Shown: positions 1 through 7,345 of the stretch, piece by piece | Layout: each line of letters opens with the position of its first letter | How positions within the stretch are numbered: position 1 is the first letter of the stretch | Assembly: GCA_041650055.1 (NCBI GenBank) | Contig: JBAZLV010000002.1 | Span: forward strand, 97,824-161,823 | Reading direction: 5' to 3' | From: JBAZLV01 sp041650055 | GTDB lineage: Bacteria; Nitrospirota; UBA9217 | DNA length: 64,000 nucleotides | The notes under the pieces: model-generated | Seen by the model: only the letters and a program-made list of their open reading frames with translations | What the model was told of the DNA's origin: nothing | The model's database searches: none | Program-made: the position numbers and the translations under genes

Positions 1-1496
1 AGATAAAAGAGCACAATATCAAGGCTCGAATGCATTTCAGAAAAATTTGCATTGGGATGAGAAATGAGTGCGCCAAGATTCAGATCCGTACGAGATCCCA
101 TATTCTCATTTGCGTCAAGCACTGCAACTTCACCCATTTCAAAAATGCGATGAGGATAGAATGCCTTTGAACTCGCAGATTCCACATTCAAAAGCGAAGG
201 CAGGACACGATTCCGAAGCACGGAGTACGCAAGCGACATCACATTGTCCACTTCAACAAGCTTTTCGCCTTCAGCCATAGCATATTTAAGCTCTTCCCGT
301 GAGCAAAGAATATTCGACATGATCTCTTGAAATCCGGATCCGATCATATAATTCCGGATAGTATCAGACAAGAGCTCGATACCGGAAAGCGAACCAACGG
401 TTGATTGCTTCGGCATCAACGGTTCGAAGGAATCATATCCTCTGCTGATAGCATAATCCTCGACGAGATCAATGGGATGCATAATATCATCGCGATACGG
501 CGGTATTCGAACAATAACGTTCTGTTTTGTTATTGAAATCATATGGCCGTAGGCAGAAAGATATTTTTTGACATCCTGGGGAGAAACGTCCTCACCCAGC
601 CCAGAAGAAAACTGAGAAAGCGGAATCGTAATAGTTTCAGAAGTATCATAGGGGAATATAACTCGTTTGCCGAATTCGGTTTCATACGGATACTGCACAG
701 CCACCGGCTCAATAAGCGCTCCACGGTCATAAAGACTCGCTGCCAAAATAGTAAGCGTAAGCGTCGTTAACCGGAGGTCGGTACCGGTCACTTCGATCAA
801 AAGGTTCTTTGAATCCGGTTTTACCTCCCCTATTTCCCTGCTGTTGATAATAGGAGGAAAGGAAAGCACATTGCCTTTTTGATCTTCGAGTATCGGATAG
901 CGTGGAAACGGCTTTACAATCGAGCCGTATTCGATTCCCTTCGGATGTCGTTCGAGAATTTGAGCGAGTGTTAATTTCTCTTCCATGCCAAGTGGCGTAA
1001 ATGAAATGGATGATGGTTCTGCCAGCCGGTATGCAACAGGAAATGCTATGCGGTCAAGCTCATAAATACCGATGGAAACTGTGGTCCTTTTTCTTCCGAA
1101 TATCTCTGCAAGCTTTTCCTGGCTTTGGATCATCTGGGCAAGTATATCATCGTTCATTTTAACGTTGCTTGCCGTGCAGGCAGCAAGAAAAGGACGCACT
1201 TGCTTCATTGTTTTTGAGACAATGATTTCCCGTTTTATTTTTTTCGGGTGTTTAAAAAAAGGATAGGACTCTCCTTTTTTCTTCAAAGCGATTCTGATCT
1301 GTCGGGCAATGCCTTCGGATGACCAGAGATCCGGACGGTTACTGTCTGATAATTCAACCTTCAAATCATCGGTTTCTGCAGTATATTCCTTCAACTCTGC
1401 TTTCGCGAGCATAAGATATTTCTCAAGCGCATCCAAAGACAGCTTTTTCTCGATAAGTTTATCGAGGTCGCGTTTTTTAATATCAATAGTAGGCAA
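1..1496 (-). CDS. pheT: Phenylalanyl-tRNA synthetase beta subunit, archaeal type (3' end outside window)
   Basis: Beta subunit of the PheRS tetramer, which charges tRNA-Phe in the cytoplasm. The reading frame is open from a TTG at 1496 to the window edge (about 498 codons). It starts LPTIDIKKRDLDKLIEKK and contains the B5-like stretch VELSDSNRPDLWS, as in the short archaeal/eukaryotic beta subunit, which is about 550 residues. The tRNA-binding OB domain of the usual ~800-residue bacterial PheT is absent from the N terminus. The gene follows pheS after 4 bases, so the pair is co-transcribed. The TTG start is inferred: no ATG lies nearer to the conserved N terminus. The last ~50 residues lie beyond the window. 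Confidence 0.9.
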   Translation of the reverse strand, partial: MPTIDIKKRDLDKLIEKKLSLDALEKYLMLAKAELKEYTAETDDLKVELSDSNRPDLWSSEGIARQIRIALKKKGESYPFFKHPKKIKREIIVSKTMKQVRPFLAACTASNVKMNDDILAQMIQSQEKLAEIFGRKRTTVSIGIYELDRIAFPVAYRLAEPSSISFTPLGMEEKLTLAQILERHPKGIEYGSIVKPFPRYPILEDQKGNVLSFPPIINSREIGEVKPDSKNLLIEVTGTDLRLTTLTLTILAASLYDRGALIEPVAVQYPYETEFGKRVIFPYDTSETITIPLSQFSSGLGEDVSPQDVKKYLSAYGHMISITKQNVIVRIPPYRDDIMHPIDLVEDYAISRGYDSFEPLMPKQSTVGSLSGIELLSDTIRNYMIGSGFQEIMSNILCSREELKYAMAEGEKLVEVDNVMSLAYSVLRNRVLPSLLNVESASSKAFYPHRIFEMGEVAVLDANENMGSRTDLNLGALISHPNANFSEMHSSLDIVLFY

Positions 1497-1500
1497 AATA

Positions 1501-3066
1501 TTATCCTAAATTAATTTTCTTCGTTCTTATAAAGTCCAAATCTCTTGAAAATAAATCCCGTATATCCTTTATGCCGAGTGCAATCATTGCCATCCGGTCA
1601 AGCCCGAGTCCCCAGGCAATCACCGGGACATTTACACCAAGCGGTTTTGTCACTTCCGGACGAAAAATTCCTGCTCCGCCAAGTTCCATCCATCCCAAAT
1701 CAGGATGCTTGACATGCAGTTCAACTGAAGGTTCCGTAAAAGGAAAATAAGCAGGCCGAAACTGAAACTCGGCTGCGCCTGCTATTTCCTTTCCAAACAA
1801 CTTCAAAAGACCGAGCAGCGCCTTAAAATTAATGTCTTGTCCAAGGACGATGCCCTCGACCTGATAAAAATCAGGAGCATGCGTTGCATCGACTGAATCA
1901 TATCGGAAACAGCGTGCAATCGAAAAATATTTTCCTGGAATTTTTGGTTGAGAAGCAAGCGTGCGGGCAGACACGGCCGTGCCCTGGCTTCGCAGAATCA
2001 AGCGTTTGGCCCGATCAAGATCAAAGGAATATCGCCAACCCACAGAACCGGTTTTTCCTCCGTTCTTATGCGCAGCTGCAACCTGTTTCCCGAAAGGTTC
2101 TTCTATTTTTTGGCAGTGAGTCGGTTCTTTTACAAAATATACGTCATGAATGTTTCGTGCCGGGTGGAATTGCGGCATGTACAGTGCGTCCATGTCCCAG
2201 AATTCATTTTCAACGAGCGGACCGCGCATTTCCTCGAATCCCATGCCGATAAACTTGTATTTAACAAAATCGAGAAATTCTTTATACGGATGTTTTCTTC
2301 CAATGCTCTGCCGCGGAGGATTCAATGCAATATTATAAGCACGGAATTTCTTACCTTTCCATGTCCCCTGTTTTAACATTTCCGGCGTAAGCATTGACGC
2401 TTCTTCCGCTGAAGTTCCCCGTTCCCTGAGAAGCCTTATTACTTCTTTGCCGTCCTGGGTCAATTGAAAAGATCGGTTTTTTCTTTCGCTGATACGGAAA
2501 ATCCCCTTAGATTTCGAACGCTTATGAAAGTTTGCCTGAACAACATCTTGTTCCTTCCTGGGCAAAGAAGCAAGCTCGGTCTGTTCGGTATCTCCCAGTT
2601 GTTGAATAATCGTATTCAAAAACTCGTATGATTCGATGCTTCCTGATGGGATGAGTTCAAGAATGCCGCCTTGGATAATACGCACTACTCCGGTTTCCTT
2701 AAGTACGCCAACTGCTGAACTTACTTCAGTTGGTTCCATACCCCAGGATTGGATCACATCTTTAACCGTAAATTGCTTTCCTTCCCGAAGCGCGTTGATG
2801 ATTCGCATTTCAGGAGTGTTTTTTTGAAGGTATTCTTTGCCTGTCTCGGTAAGAGAAACGAGTAATGTTACTGATTCCTCATTGACCAGAAGAAGTTCTT
2901 TTGATTGGAGCCAGCCAGAAGCCATATCAAGGCGCGATGCATCAAGACCTGATAGCGATAAGATTTCAGAGGCAGAGAGTATATCCTTACCTTCGAAGCT
3001 TCGAAGAACTTTTATTTCGAGTGGATGAAAGCTTTCGAGGAGTTTTTGAATGTCTTGAGTACTCAT
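1501..3066 (-). CDS. pheS: Phenylalanyl-tRNA synthetase alpha subunit, archaeal/eukaryotic type
   Basis: Catalytic subunit of PheRS, forming Phe-tRNA-Phe. The protein has 521 residues, against about 340 for the usual bacterial PheS. The first ~230 residues are tandem winged-helix DNA/RNA-binding folds, typical of the archaeal/eukaryotic alpha subunit, followed by the class II core: an RSQGTAVSAR motif near residue 360 and the GGAGIFRPEV motif near residue 465. ATG start at 3066; no Shine-Dalgarno site is visible, and a strong promoter ends only about 12 bases upstream, so the message is probably near-leaderless. It forms an operon with pheT. The archaeal form suggests an old horizontal transfer shared by a few bacterial lineages. 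Confidence 0.95.
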   Translation of the reverse strand: MSTQDIQKLLESFHPLEIKVLRSFEGKDILSASEILSLSGLDASRLDMASGWLQSKELLLVNEESVTLLVSLTETGKEYLQKNTPEMRIINALREGKQFTVKDVIQSWGMEPTEVSSAVGVLKETGVVRIIQGGILELIPSGSIESYEFLNTIIQQLGDTEQTELASLPRKEQDVVQANFHKRSKSKGIFRISERKNRSFQLTQDGKEVIRLLRERGTSAEEASMLTPEMLKQGTWKGKKFRAYNIALNPPRQSIGRKHPYKEFLDFVKYKFIGMGFEEMRGPLVENEFWDMDALYMPQFHPARNIHDVYFVKEPTHCQKIEEPFGKQVAAAHKNGGKTGSVGWRYSFDLDRAKRLILRSQGTAVSARTLASQPKIPGKYFSIARCFRYDSVDATHAPDFYQVEGIVLGQDINFKALLGLLKLFGKEIAGAAEFQFRPAYFPFTEPSVELHVKHPDLGWMELGGAGIFRPEVTKPLGVNVPVIAWGLGLDRMAMIALGIKDIRDLFSRDLDFIRTKKINLG

Positions 3067-3078
3067 AAGTTGCGGATA

Positions 3079-3107
3079 AGATTACGTTGAATGATAAAAT
3101 TTGTCAA
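3079..3107 (-). promoter_or_regulatory. Sigma-70 promoter of pheST
   Basis: On the minus strand TTGACA (3107-3102), a 17-base spacer and TAATCT (3084-3079). The predicted transcription start is near 3072, leaving a 5' leader of only about six bases before the pheS ATG at 3066. Confidence 0.75.
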
Positions 3108-3165
3108 GAAAAAATAGCCCGTTCTCTGAACAAGGGGTCTACACAAAAATTTTTCTTAAAAATTA

Positions 3166-3193
3166 TTGACGAATTAAAAAAATATGGTATGGT
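3166..3193 (+). promoter_or_regulatory. Promoter of the DUF6941 gene
   Basis: TTGACG (3166-3171), 16-base spacer, TATGGT (3188-3193). The predicted transcription start falls at about 3199-3201, on the second ATG of the downstream gene. This argues for a leaderless message starting at 3199 and against the ATG at 3184, which overlaps the -10 region. Confidence 0.5.
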
Positions 3194-3198
3194 TCAGC

Positions 3199-3609
3199 AT
3201 GGCAAAAAGCAGAATAAAACCAAAATTACAGTATGTATTTCTCTGTGATGATGTGCGTCAGGAAATGGGTGGCAAGTTCAGCCTTATGGGACTTTTTGAA
3301 AGTATTTATACGGATACTTTTCCGGCGCTTCATTACCGCTTCGTGGTTTTTGATGAATGGGCAGGTGGTAAAGGTGAGTTTGTGGTGAAATTAAGATTGC
3401 TTACCCCTGACAGAAAAACGATTCTGTCAGAATCAGAAATAAAGATGGTTCTTCATGATGAAGCACAAAAACATAGAAATATTTCTATGAAGTACAATAC
3501 GACCTTTCCTGTTCCGGGGAGGTACTGGATCGAAGTGCTGCTTGATGATGAACGAGTTACGCTTGTTCCTCTTGTACTTGAACAAATCACAAAAACCACG
3601 GTGCATTAG
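3199..3609 (+). CDS. DUF6941 family protein
   Basis: 136-residue soluble protein. The N terminus (KPKLQYVFLCDDVRQEMGGK, then FSLMGLFESIYTD) and the predicted beta-sandwich with a late PGRYWIEVLLDDE segment match what I know of the DUF6941 family, whose function is unknown. No signal peptide or membrane segment. An ATG at 3184 would add five residues, but it overlaps the likely -10 box. Neither ATG has a Shine-Dalgarno site. It is a single gene, divergent from pheS and directly upstream of transposase debris. Confidence 0.75.
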   Translation: MAKSRIKPKLQYVFLCDDVRQEMGGKFSLMGLFESIYTDTFPALHYRFVVFDEWAGGKGEFVVKLRLLTPDRKTILSESEIKMVLHDEAQKHRNISMKYNTTFPVPGRYWIEVLLDDERVTLVPLVLEQITKTTVH

Positions 3610-3620
3610 AGGGCACATCC

Positions 3621-3768
3621 AATGACGTTCTGTTCAAAGCGTTCCAGAAAGTGCGCCTTGTCCTCATAATCTCGAATACATGTTATCTTCATGTTGTCTT
3701 TGTTGATTCACCGCACCATAATATAGTACAAGGCGCGGGAACATCAAGGCGGGGCTTGTCGTTGGCAT
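3621..3768 (-). pseudogene. Relic of the 5' end of a RAYT transposase
   Basis: The minus strand from 3768 reads like the first ~45 codons of the intact transposase at 4791-5783: an ATGCCA start, then the GATGTTCCC, CTATATTATGGTGCGG and CTTTCTGGAACGC stretches. It is broken by several small indels and in-frame stops. The match continues upstream of the start codon to the end motif at 3833-3848. The rest of the gene is deleted. This is an older copy of the same element. Confidence 0.75.
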
Positions 3769-3832
3769 GGAGTGATTGCATTGGATTTATATTGGATTTA
3801 GCGATTGGCTGTCAAGATAAATATTGCTCATG

Positions 3833-3848
3833 TATCAACGTCCCCTAT
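3833..3848. repeat. RAYT end motif, right-hand orientation (copy 1)
   Basis: TATCAACGTCCCCTAT, identical to 5837-5852 and the exact reverse complement of 4767-4782. It marks the upstream end of the decayed transposase copy. Confidence 0.8.
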
Positions 3849-3865
3849 GTTTTCCTCTTTTTTAG

Positions 3866-4336
3866 CTATCTCCAGCCATCTGGGCCGAACCACCACACCT
3901 GATCCCCATAATGTTCAATCGTTACATTCTTCCAGTCTTGCACGGGGTCTCGTTCCCCGCACTGAGGACATACGAAGTTGCGTACAAAACTCTCTGCGTT
4001 ATACATTTCCCAATCATGCGCTCCGCATTCAGGGCAATCAGAAAGATACGAATAAAACTCAGCACGATTAGCCTTAAACCAGTGTCGGAACTGCTCTTCC
4101 TTTTCTTTCTCTTCTATAAAATTTTTCGGTGCCTCCCAGCGCTTTGCCAATGGCCCTACGCGTGAGTTGCTCCATACCACTATCCCACAATGTTTGCACT
4201 TTGCTCCTATTGGATTTGATTTTTGTTCTCGTTTTGCGCCGTAGAAAATGATTTCTTTGTGGCACCGCTTGCAGTGCCCTTGTGATACGTATAGCCCTGC
4301 GGTAATAATACTCTCTTTTCTAACCCCTTCCTTCAC
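3866..4336 (-). CDS. Putative zinc-ribbon protein with four CxxC motifs
   Basis: I do not recognise the family. The 156-residue protein carries four CxxC knuckles: CKRC and CKHC near residues 22-49 and CPEC and CPQC near residues 101-127. These are spaced as two zinc ribbons joined by a charged helix (EEKEKEEQFRHWFK). The C terminus is Trp-rich. The GTG start at 4336 has a strong GGAGG site seven bases upstream and a promoter at 4400-4428, so it looks like a real, separately expressed gene. It lies between a right-hand and a left-hand RAYT end motif, so it may be cargo or a host gene trapped between two copies. A nucleic-acid-binding role is only a guess from the ribbons. Confidence 0.6.
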   Translation of the reverse strand: MKEGVRKESIITAGLYVSQGHCKRCHKEIIFYGAKREQKSNPIGAKCKHCGIVVWSNSRVGPLAKRWEAPKNFIEEKEKEEQFRHWFKANRAEFYSYLSDCPECGAHDWEMYNAESFVRNFVCPQCGERDPVQDWKNVTIEHYGDQVWWFGPDGWR

Positions 4337-4399
4337 TTAGCGCCTCCTTTAATCTCTCTTGGGAGTTATCAAAATGGCAATTTTCAAGTCTGACTTCAT

Positions 4400-4428
4400 A
4401 GATTCTCTAAAGGAAGCCATTATGTCAA
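4400..4428 (-). promoter_or_regulatory. Promoter of the zinc-ribbon gene
   Basis: Minus strand TTGACA (4428-4423), 17-base spacer, GAATCT (4405-4400), about 60 bases before the GTG start at 4336. Confidence 0.5.
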
Positions 4429-4517
4429 GACTAAAGAAGCGACCCCAATAATTCCCTTGTGTCCTTATTTCCACTTAGGACACTGCAGCTAAAGCTGCAC
4501 GGATAGAAGCTCTCCCT

Positions 4518-4766
4518 CTAAGGAAAGAGCATTGAGCGGAGTCGATTTTGGAATAAACCTTCTTCGCCGCTTGCACTCGTAAAAGGTTTATTTTGGAATT
4601 GAACTCTATCGACACTGTCAATTTTGGTTATCGAGACAAAACGGCCAGAGGCTTCAATATCAGCAAGACCTCGACCAACCTTTTGCCAAAATTTCTGTGA
4701 AAACCACATTACATGGCCCAATTCTTCGATATAGCCTTTTTTGAACACACGACGGCCAGGGAAAAC
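4518..4766 (-). pseudogene. 3' gene fragment cut at a RAYT end
   Basis: An open frame of about 80 codons runs from the RAYT end motif at 4767 to a stop at 4518 (contains MWFSQKFWQKVGRGLADIEA). There is no credible start or ribosome site; the GTG at 4748 lacks one. The frame opens directly out of the repeat, so this is probably the tail of a gene severed by the element. The family is not recognised. Upstream of the zinc-ribbon gene, 4480-4515 also holds a GCAGCT/AGCTGC hairpin. Confidence 0.35.
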
Positions 4767-4790
4767 ATAGGGGACGTTGATACGCGAAGA

Positions 4791-5783
4791 TCATTTATCT
4801 GATGATCCTCGCTTTACACCCATTGTTTCAACCAGACGAGAAATGCTGGACGCTGCCACGCCCAGATGACGAGCCATCTCTGCGGATGATAAACCAAGTT
4901 CCGTCCGTCCCCGCGAAGCGATGGCAGCCCGCAAGCGGCTTACCGCCCTTCTTCGGACTCCATTCATGACTTCCATCGGGCTAATTCCGGCCTTTCTGCA
5001 TTCTTCGTCGATGATCTTTTGGATGGTTCTGCCCGACCGCTTGAGCTTGAGCTGCCGGAGTTCTCGCTCCTCAGTCTCTTTGAGTATCGCATGAACAAAA
5101 TCGCCGCTCCCCAGTATCCGCCCGTCTCCTTCTTCCGCTTTCCCTAACCTGCGCTTGGCTACAACCTGCGACCAACCCCCAAGGCTTCTGAGAAGTCCGC
5201 CGCCCGTCAGTTCCGGTTGATGGCCGAGCCCTATCCCCTCCTGCATGAACTTCCGATACGCCCCCAGGCTTTTTCGCCTGGTGCTTCCAAACTGCAAGAG
5301 GACGTAATCGGCGTCCATCCATGAATGGCTGGCTTTCCCTATGAGGGTTCGGTGTCCGCAAAAGGGGTAGCGGTCGAGTTCTTTGATGGTCTTTACGATG
5401 TTCGCGCGCAGAGGGTTTAAGTGTATGTATCGAACCAAGGCAAGAAGGTAGTTATCTTCGTCGCAGAGGATGGATTTGTAGCGGTTCTCGAACAGATGTC
5501 CGCTGCGCTTGTGGCGGCGATTGTAGTACTGGGCGTACCAGGTGAGTTGTTTTCGCATGACAGTGGATAGGCCATATTTTCCACTCTTCAAGAGAATGTG
5601 AACGTGGTTGTCCATGAGGACCCAGGCATAGACGGAGCATTTCCCCTCGGTAATGTTCTCTTCGAGGCGCTCCAGAAAGCGTGCCTTATCCTCAGTATCG
5701 TCGAATATGTTGGCTTTGTTGATTCCCCGCACCATGATATGGTGCAGGGCGCCGGGAACATCCAATCGTGCTTGGCGTGGCAT
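4791..5783 (-). CDS. REP-associated tyrosine transposase (Y1 transposase)
   Basis: 330 residues. Residues 1-140 form the Y1_Tnp (HUH) domain. It has the typical MPRQARLDVPG start, the HUH histidines in DNHVHILL (about residue 60), and a candidate catalytic tyrosine in the LTWYAQYYNRRH helix near residue 88, followed by the SGHLFENRYKS signature of RAYTs. The C-terminal ~80 residues hold a DnaA/HTH-like region (GLSSAEMARHLGVAASSISR) probably used for DNA recognition. The frame is intact, so the gene may be active. ATG start at 5783. It lies within an 18-bp inverted repeat. Confidence 0.9.
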   Translation of the reverse strand: MPRQARLDVPGALHHIMVRGINKANIFDDTEDKARFLERLEENITEGKCSVYAWVLMDNHVHILLKSGKYGLSTVMRKQLTWYAQYYNRRHKRSGHLFENRYKSILCDEDNYLLALVRYIHLNPLRANIVKTIKELDRYPFCGHRTLIGKASHSWMDADYVLLQFGSTRRKSLGAYRKFMQEGIGLGHQPELTGGGLLRSLGGWSQVVAKRRLGKAEEGDGRILGSGDFVHAILKETEERELRQLKLKRSGRTIQKIIDEECRKAGISPMEVMNGVRRRAVSRLRAAIASRGRTELGLSSAEMARHLGVAASSISRLVETMGVKRGSSDK

Positions 5784-5834
5784 GGCGTGATTGTATGGGA
5801 TTTAGCGATGGCTGTCAATATTATTGTTTCTCAC

Positions 5835-5852
5835 GTATCAACGTCCCCTATT
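5835..5852. repeat. RAYT right-hand inverted repeat (copy 2)
   Basis: Exact reverse complement of 4767-4784. It lies about 50 bases upstream of the transposase ATG. Confidence 0.85.
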
Positions 5853-5870
5853 TTTTTTTCCCTAGTGCAA

Positions 5871-6143
5871 TCAGATGACCACAATGCCTTGAAAATTCAT
5901 AGCCTCTGAAAAATTACGGCTAATCTCAATTTGTTTATCAGCAGTGATTCTTATCCCATCATCCCATTTTTCAAATGCATCTTCTTTTATTATCACACAT
6001 GGCTTTCCTCCAGAAACTCCACGTTCAACATGTATTGAAATACTTCTATTGTGCTCTCTATATTCTATCTTGAAACGATTAATAGATTGGACCTCAAACC
6101 CCTTATCACTTTTTACACCTTGCTTATTAAGCCACGTAAACAT
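5871..6143 (-). CDS. Probable immunity protein of an orphan polymorphic toxin tail
   Basis: A 90-residue soluble protein with no recognised family, starting MFTWLNKQGVKSDKG. The ATG at 6143 has a GAGG ribosome site five bases upstream and lies 8 bases after the stop of a toxin-like C-terminal fragment. That order and spacing are typical of contact-dependent inhibition and other polymorphic toxin systems, where a small immunity gene follows the toxin tip. Immunity is inferred from context only. The 3' end lies just inside the RAYT end motif at 5835-5852. Confidence 0.5.
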   Translation of the reverse strand: MFTWLNKQGVKSDKGFEVQSINRFKIEYREHNRSISIHVERGVSGGKPCVIIKEDAFEKWDDGIRITADKQIEISRNFSEAMNFQGIVVI

Positions 6144-6151
6144 TCTTCCTC

Positions 6152-6454
6152 TTATTTAATCTCTATTTTCGGTTTTAAATAGATCGGATTCAAACCCGTA
6201 ATATTAGAATTAACTAATAATTCTGGCACTTCTATTCGTTTATAAGTACTCATGGGGCTAACTGGACCAAGAACAGCCCGAACTTGGCCACTTGCCTGAC
6301 TAACACCTATTCTCGAAACATCATCCCAAATCTGTGTTGCTTGCGCACCTGTGAAAGGAGAAGCTGGCCCAAATAAATTCATTTCATTAAGCCATTTCCC
6401 ACCGGGAGTCATTTCAAGTGTTGTACCGCCGTATTTAATAGCATAAGACGTCTT
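6152..6454 (-). pseudogene. C-terminal toxin-module fragment (CdiA/Rhs-tail-like), 5' end cut off
   Basis: About 100 codons are open from 6454, where the RAYT end motif begins, to a stop at 6152; the frame meets a stop inside the motif, so no start remains upstream of the Met at 6412. It contains TPGGKWLNEMNLFGP, then a segment ending IWDDVSRIGVSQASGQV, then a short basic end. As I recall it, this style of sequence occurs in C-terminal regions of CDI/Rhs-type polymorphic toxins. The long N-terminal delivery part is missing. The fragment might still be translated from Met 6412 (86 residues). Confidence 0.5.
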
Positions 6455-6478
6455 GGGGACGTTGATACGCGACGATCA
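6455..6478. repeat. Solitary RAYT left-type end (copy 3)
   Basis: GGGGACGTTGATACGCGACGATCA. It matches the transposase-side end at 4770-4793 at all but one of 24 positions. No transposase follows it, so it is a solo end or the remains of a third copy. Confidence 0.75.
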
Positions 6479-6572
6479 ATCAGTCTGAAAATCCCGCTTT
6501 GTAAGTAATTCCATGAGTCACCAAACAGGCCAACTTGACTGTATTGCAAGCATGAATAATTATCGTGCAATC

Positions 6573-7310
6573 CTATTCCGTCACTACAAGCGACGAGACA
6601 CCATCCTTTGACTGCAATTTTTTCTGTATCTTTTCAGCCCCTTCCTTCGTGGTATATTTGCCGACGCGCACTCGGTACCAAACCCCTTTGTTCGGAATTT
6701 CCGCATTAACAAAATATGCAGGATAACCTTTTTGTTTTATCCTTTTGACTTCATTTTCAGCAACCTTCTTGTCCTGATAAGAAGCCAGTTGAAGCGTATA
6801 ATGTCCAGCTGCAGTTGCAGCAACGGGTTGCGATTCTTTTTTAACTTCAGTCTGAGGTTGTTTCGCTGCGACTTGCTTGGGTTTTGCTGGCGCTGATGTT
6901 GCTTGCTTTTTTACTTCTGGTTTCTTTTCCTTCGGTGATGACACCGCTTGCTTTTTTGGCGTTGCCTCATCTTGCTTTTTAACCGATTGTTTATCCTTAA
7001 CTTCTGTTTTTTTATCCTGTTTTTTATCCTCTTTACCTTCATCAGAAACAGCTTTTGATTCGGGTTTTAGATCAATAGAAACCTTTTTGTCGCTTTTATC
7101 CATCAATGTTTTGTAGAAACTGAACTCTTCCTTGGAGGGAAGCTTTTTAGCAATCTCAGGAAGCGGTGGTATTAAGTCACCTTGCGATCCAGGACTACAC
7201 TGATATTTGCCGACATAATATCCCAAAAAGAAGAAGCTGACCATCAGCGCAATTCCCAGAGGAATGATAAAGAGATTAGACAGGATTCCGCCCCGTTCAT
7301 TATTTTGCAT
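6573..7310 (-). CDS. SPOR-domain membrane protein (FtsN-like)
   Basis: 245 residues: a single N-terminal transmembrane helix (about 12-30), a low-complexity Lys/Pro/Gln-rich linker (about 75-165), and a C-terminal SPOR domain (about 168-245; YTLQLASYQDKKVAENEVKR, then WYRVRVGKYTTKEGAE). SPOR domains bind denuded peptidoglycan glycan strands at the septum, so a cell-division or envelope role in the periplasm is likely. The ATG start at 7310 has an AGGA site upstream. It lies downstream of queA on the same strand. Confidence 0.85.
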   Translation of the reverse strand: MQNNERGGILSNLFIIPLGIALMVSFFFLGYYVGKYQCSPGSQGDLIPPLPEIAKKLPSKEEFSFYKTLMDKSDKKVSIDLKPESKAVSDEGKEDKKQDKKTEVKDKQSVKKQDEATPKKQAVSSPKEKKPEVKKQATSAPAKPKQVAAKQPQTEVKKESQPVAATAAGHYTLQLASYQDKKVAENEVKRIKQKGYPAYFVNAEIPNKGVWYRVRVGKYTTKEGAEKIQKKLQSKDGVSSLVVTE

Positions 7311-7345
7311 GTAGCACGTCCTTTCTTTTTGAGAAAAATCACCTG

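Larger units (their letters stand above)
4767..5852. mobile_element. Intact REP-associated tyrosine transposase (RAYT) element
   Basis: A single transposase gene is framed by a perfect 18-bp inverted repeat: ATAGGGGACGTTGATACG at 4767-4784 and its reverse complement at 5835-5852. RAYTs belong to the IS200/IS605-like Y1 (HUH) transposases and are typically flanked by inverted REP-like sequences. No target-site duplication is visible, as expected for this class. A decayed copy lies at 3621-3848 and a solitary left-type end at 6455-6478. Confidence 0.75.

Noticed and set aside
35..280. 70-codon plus-strand frame at the left edge
   Set aside because: Antisense to pheT.
1884..2376. Two overlapping plus-strand frames of 122 and 142 codons
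   Set aside because: Antisense to the pheS core; composition is that of a shadow.
4767..6478. CRISPR array
   Set aside because: The four repeated motifs are inverted relative to each other, far apart and unevenly spaced, and no cas genes are present; they are transposon ends.
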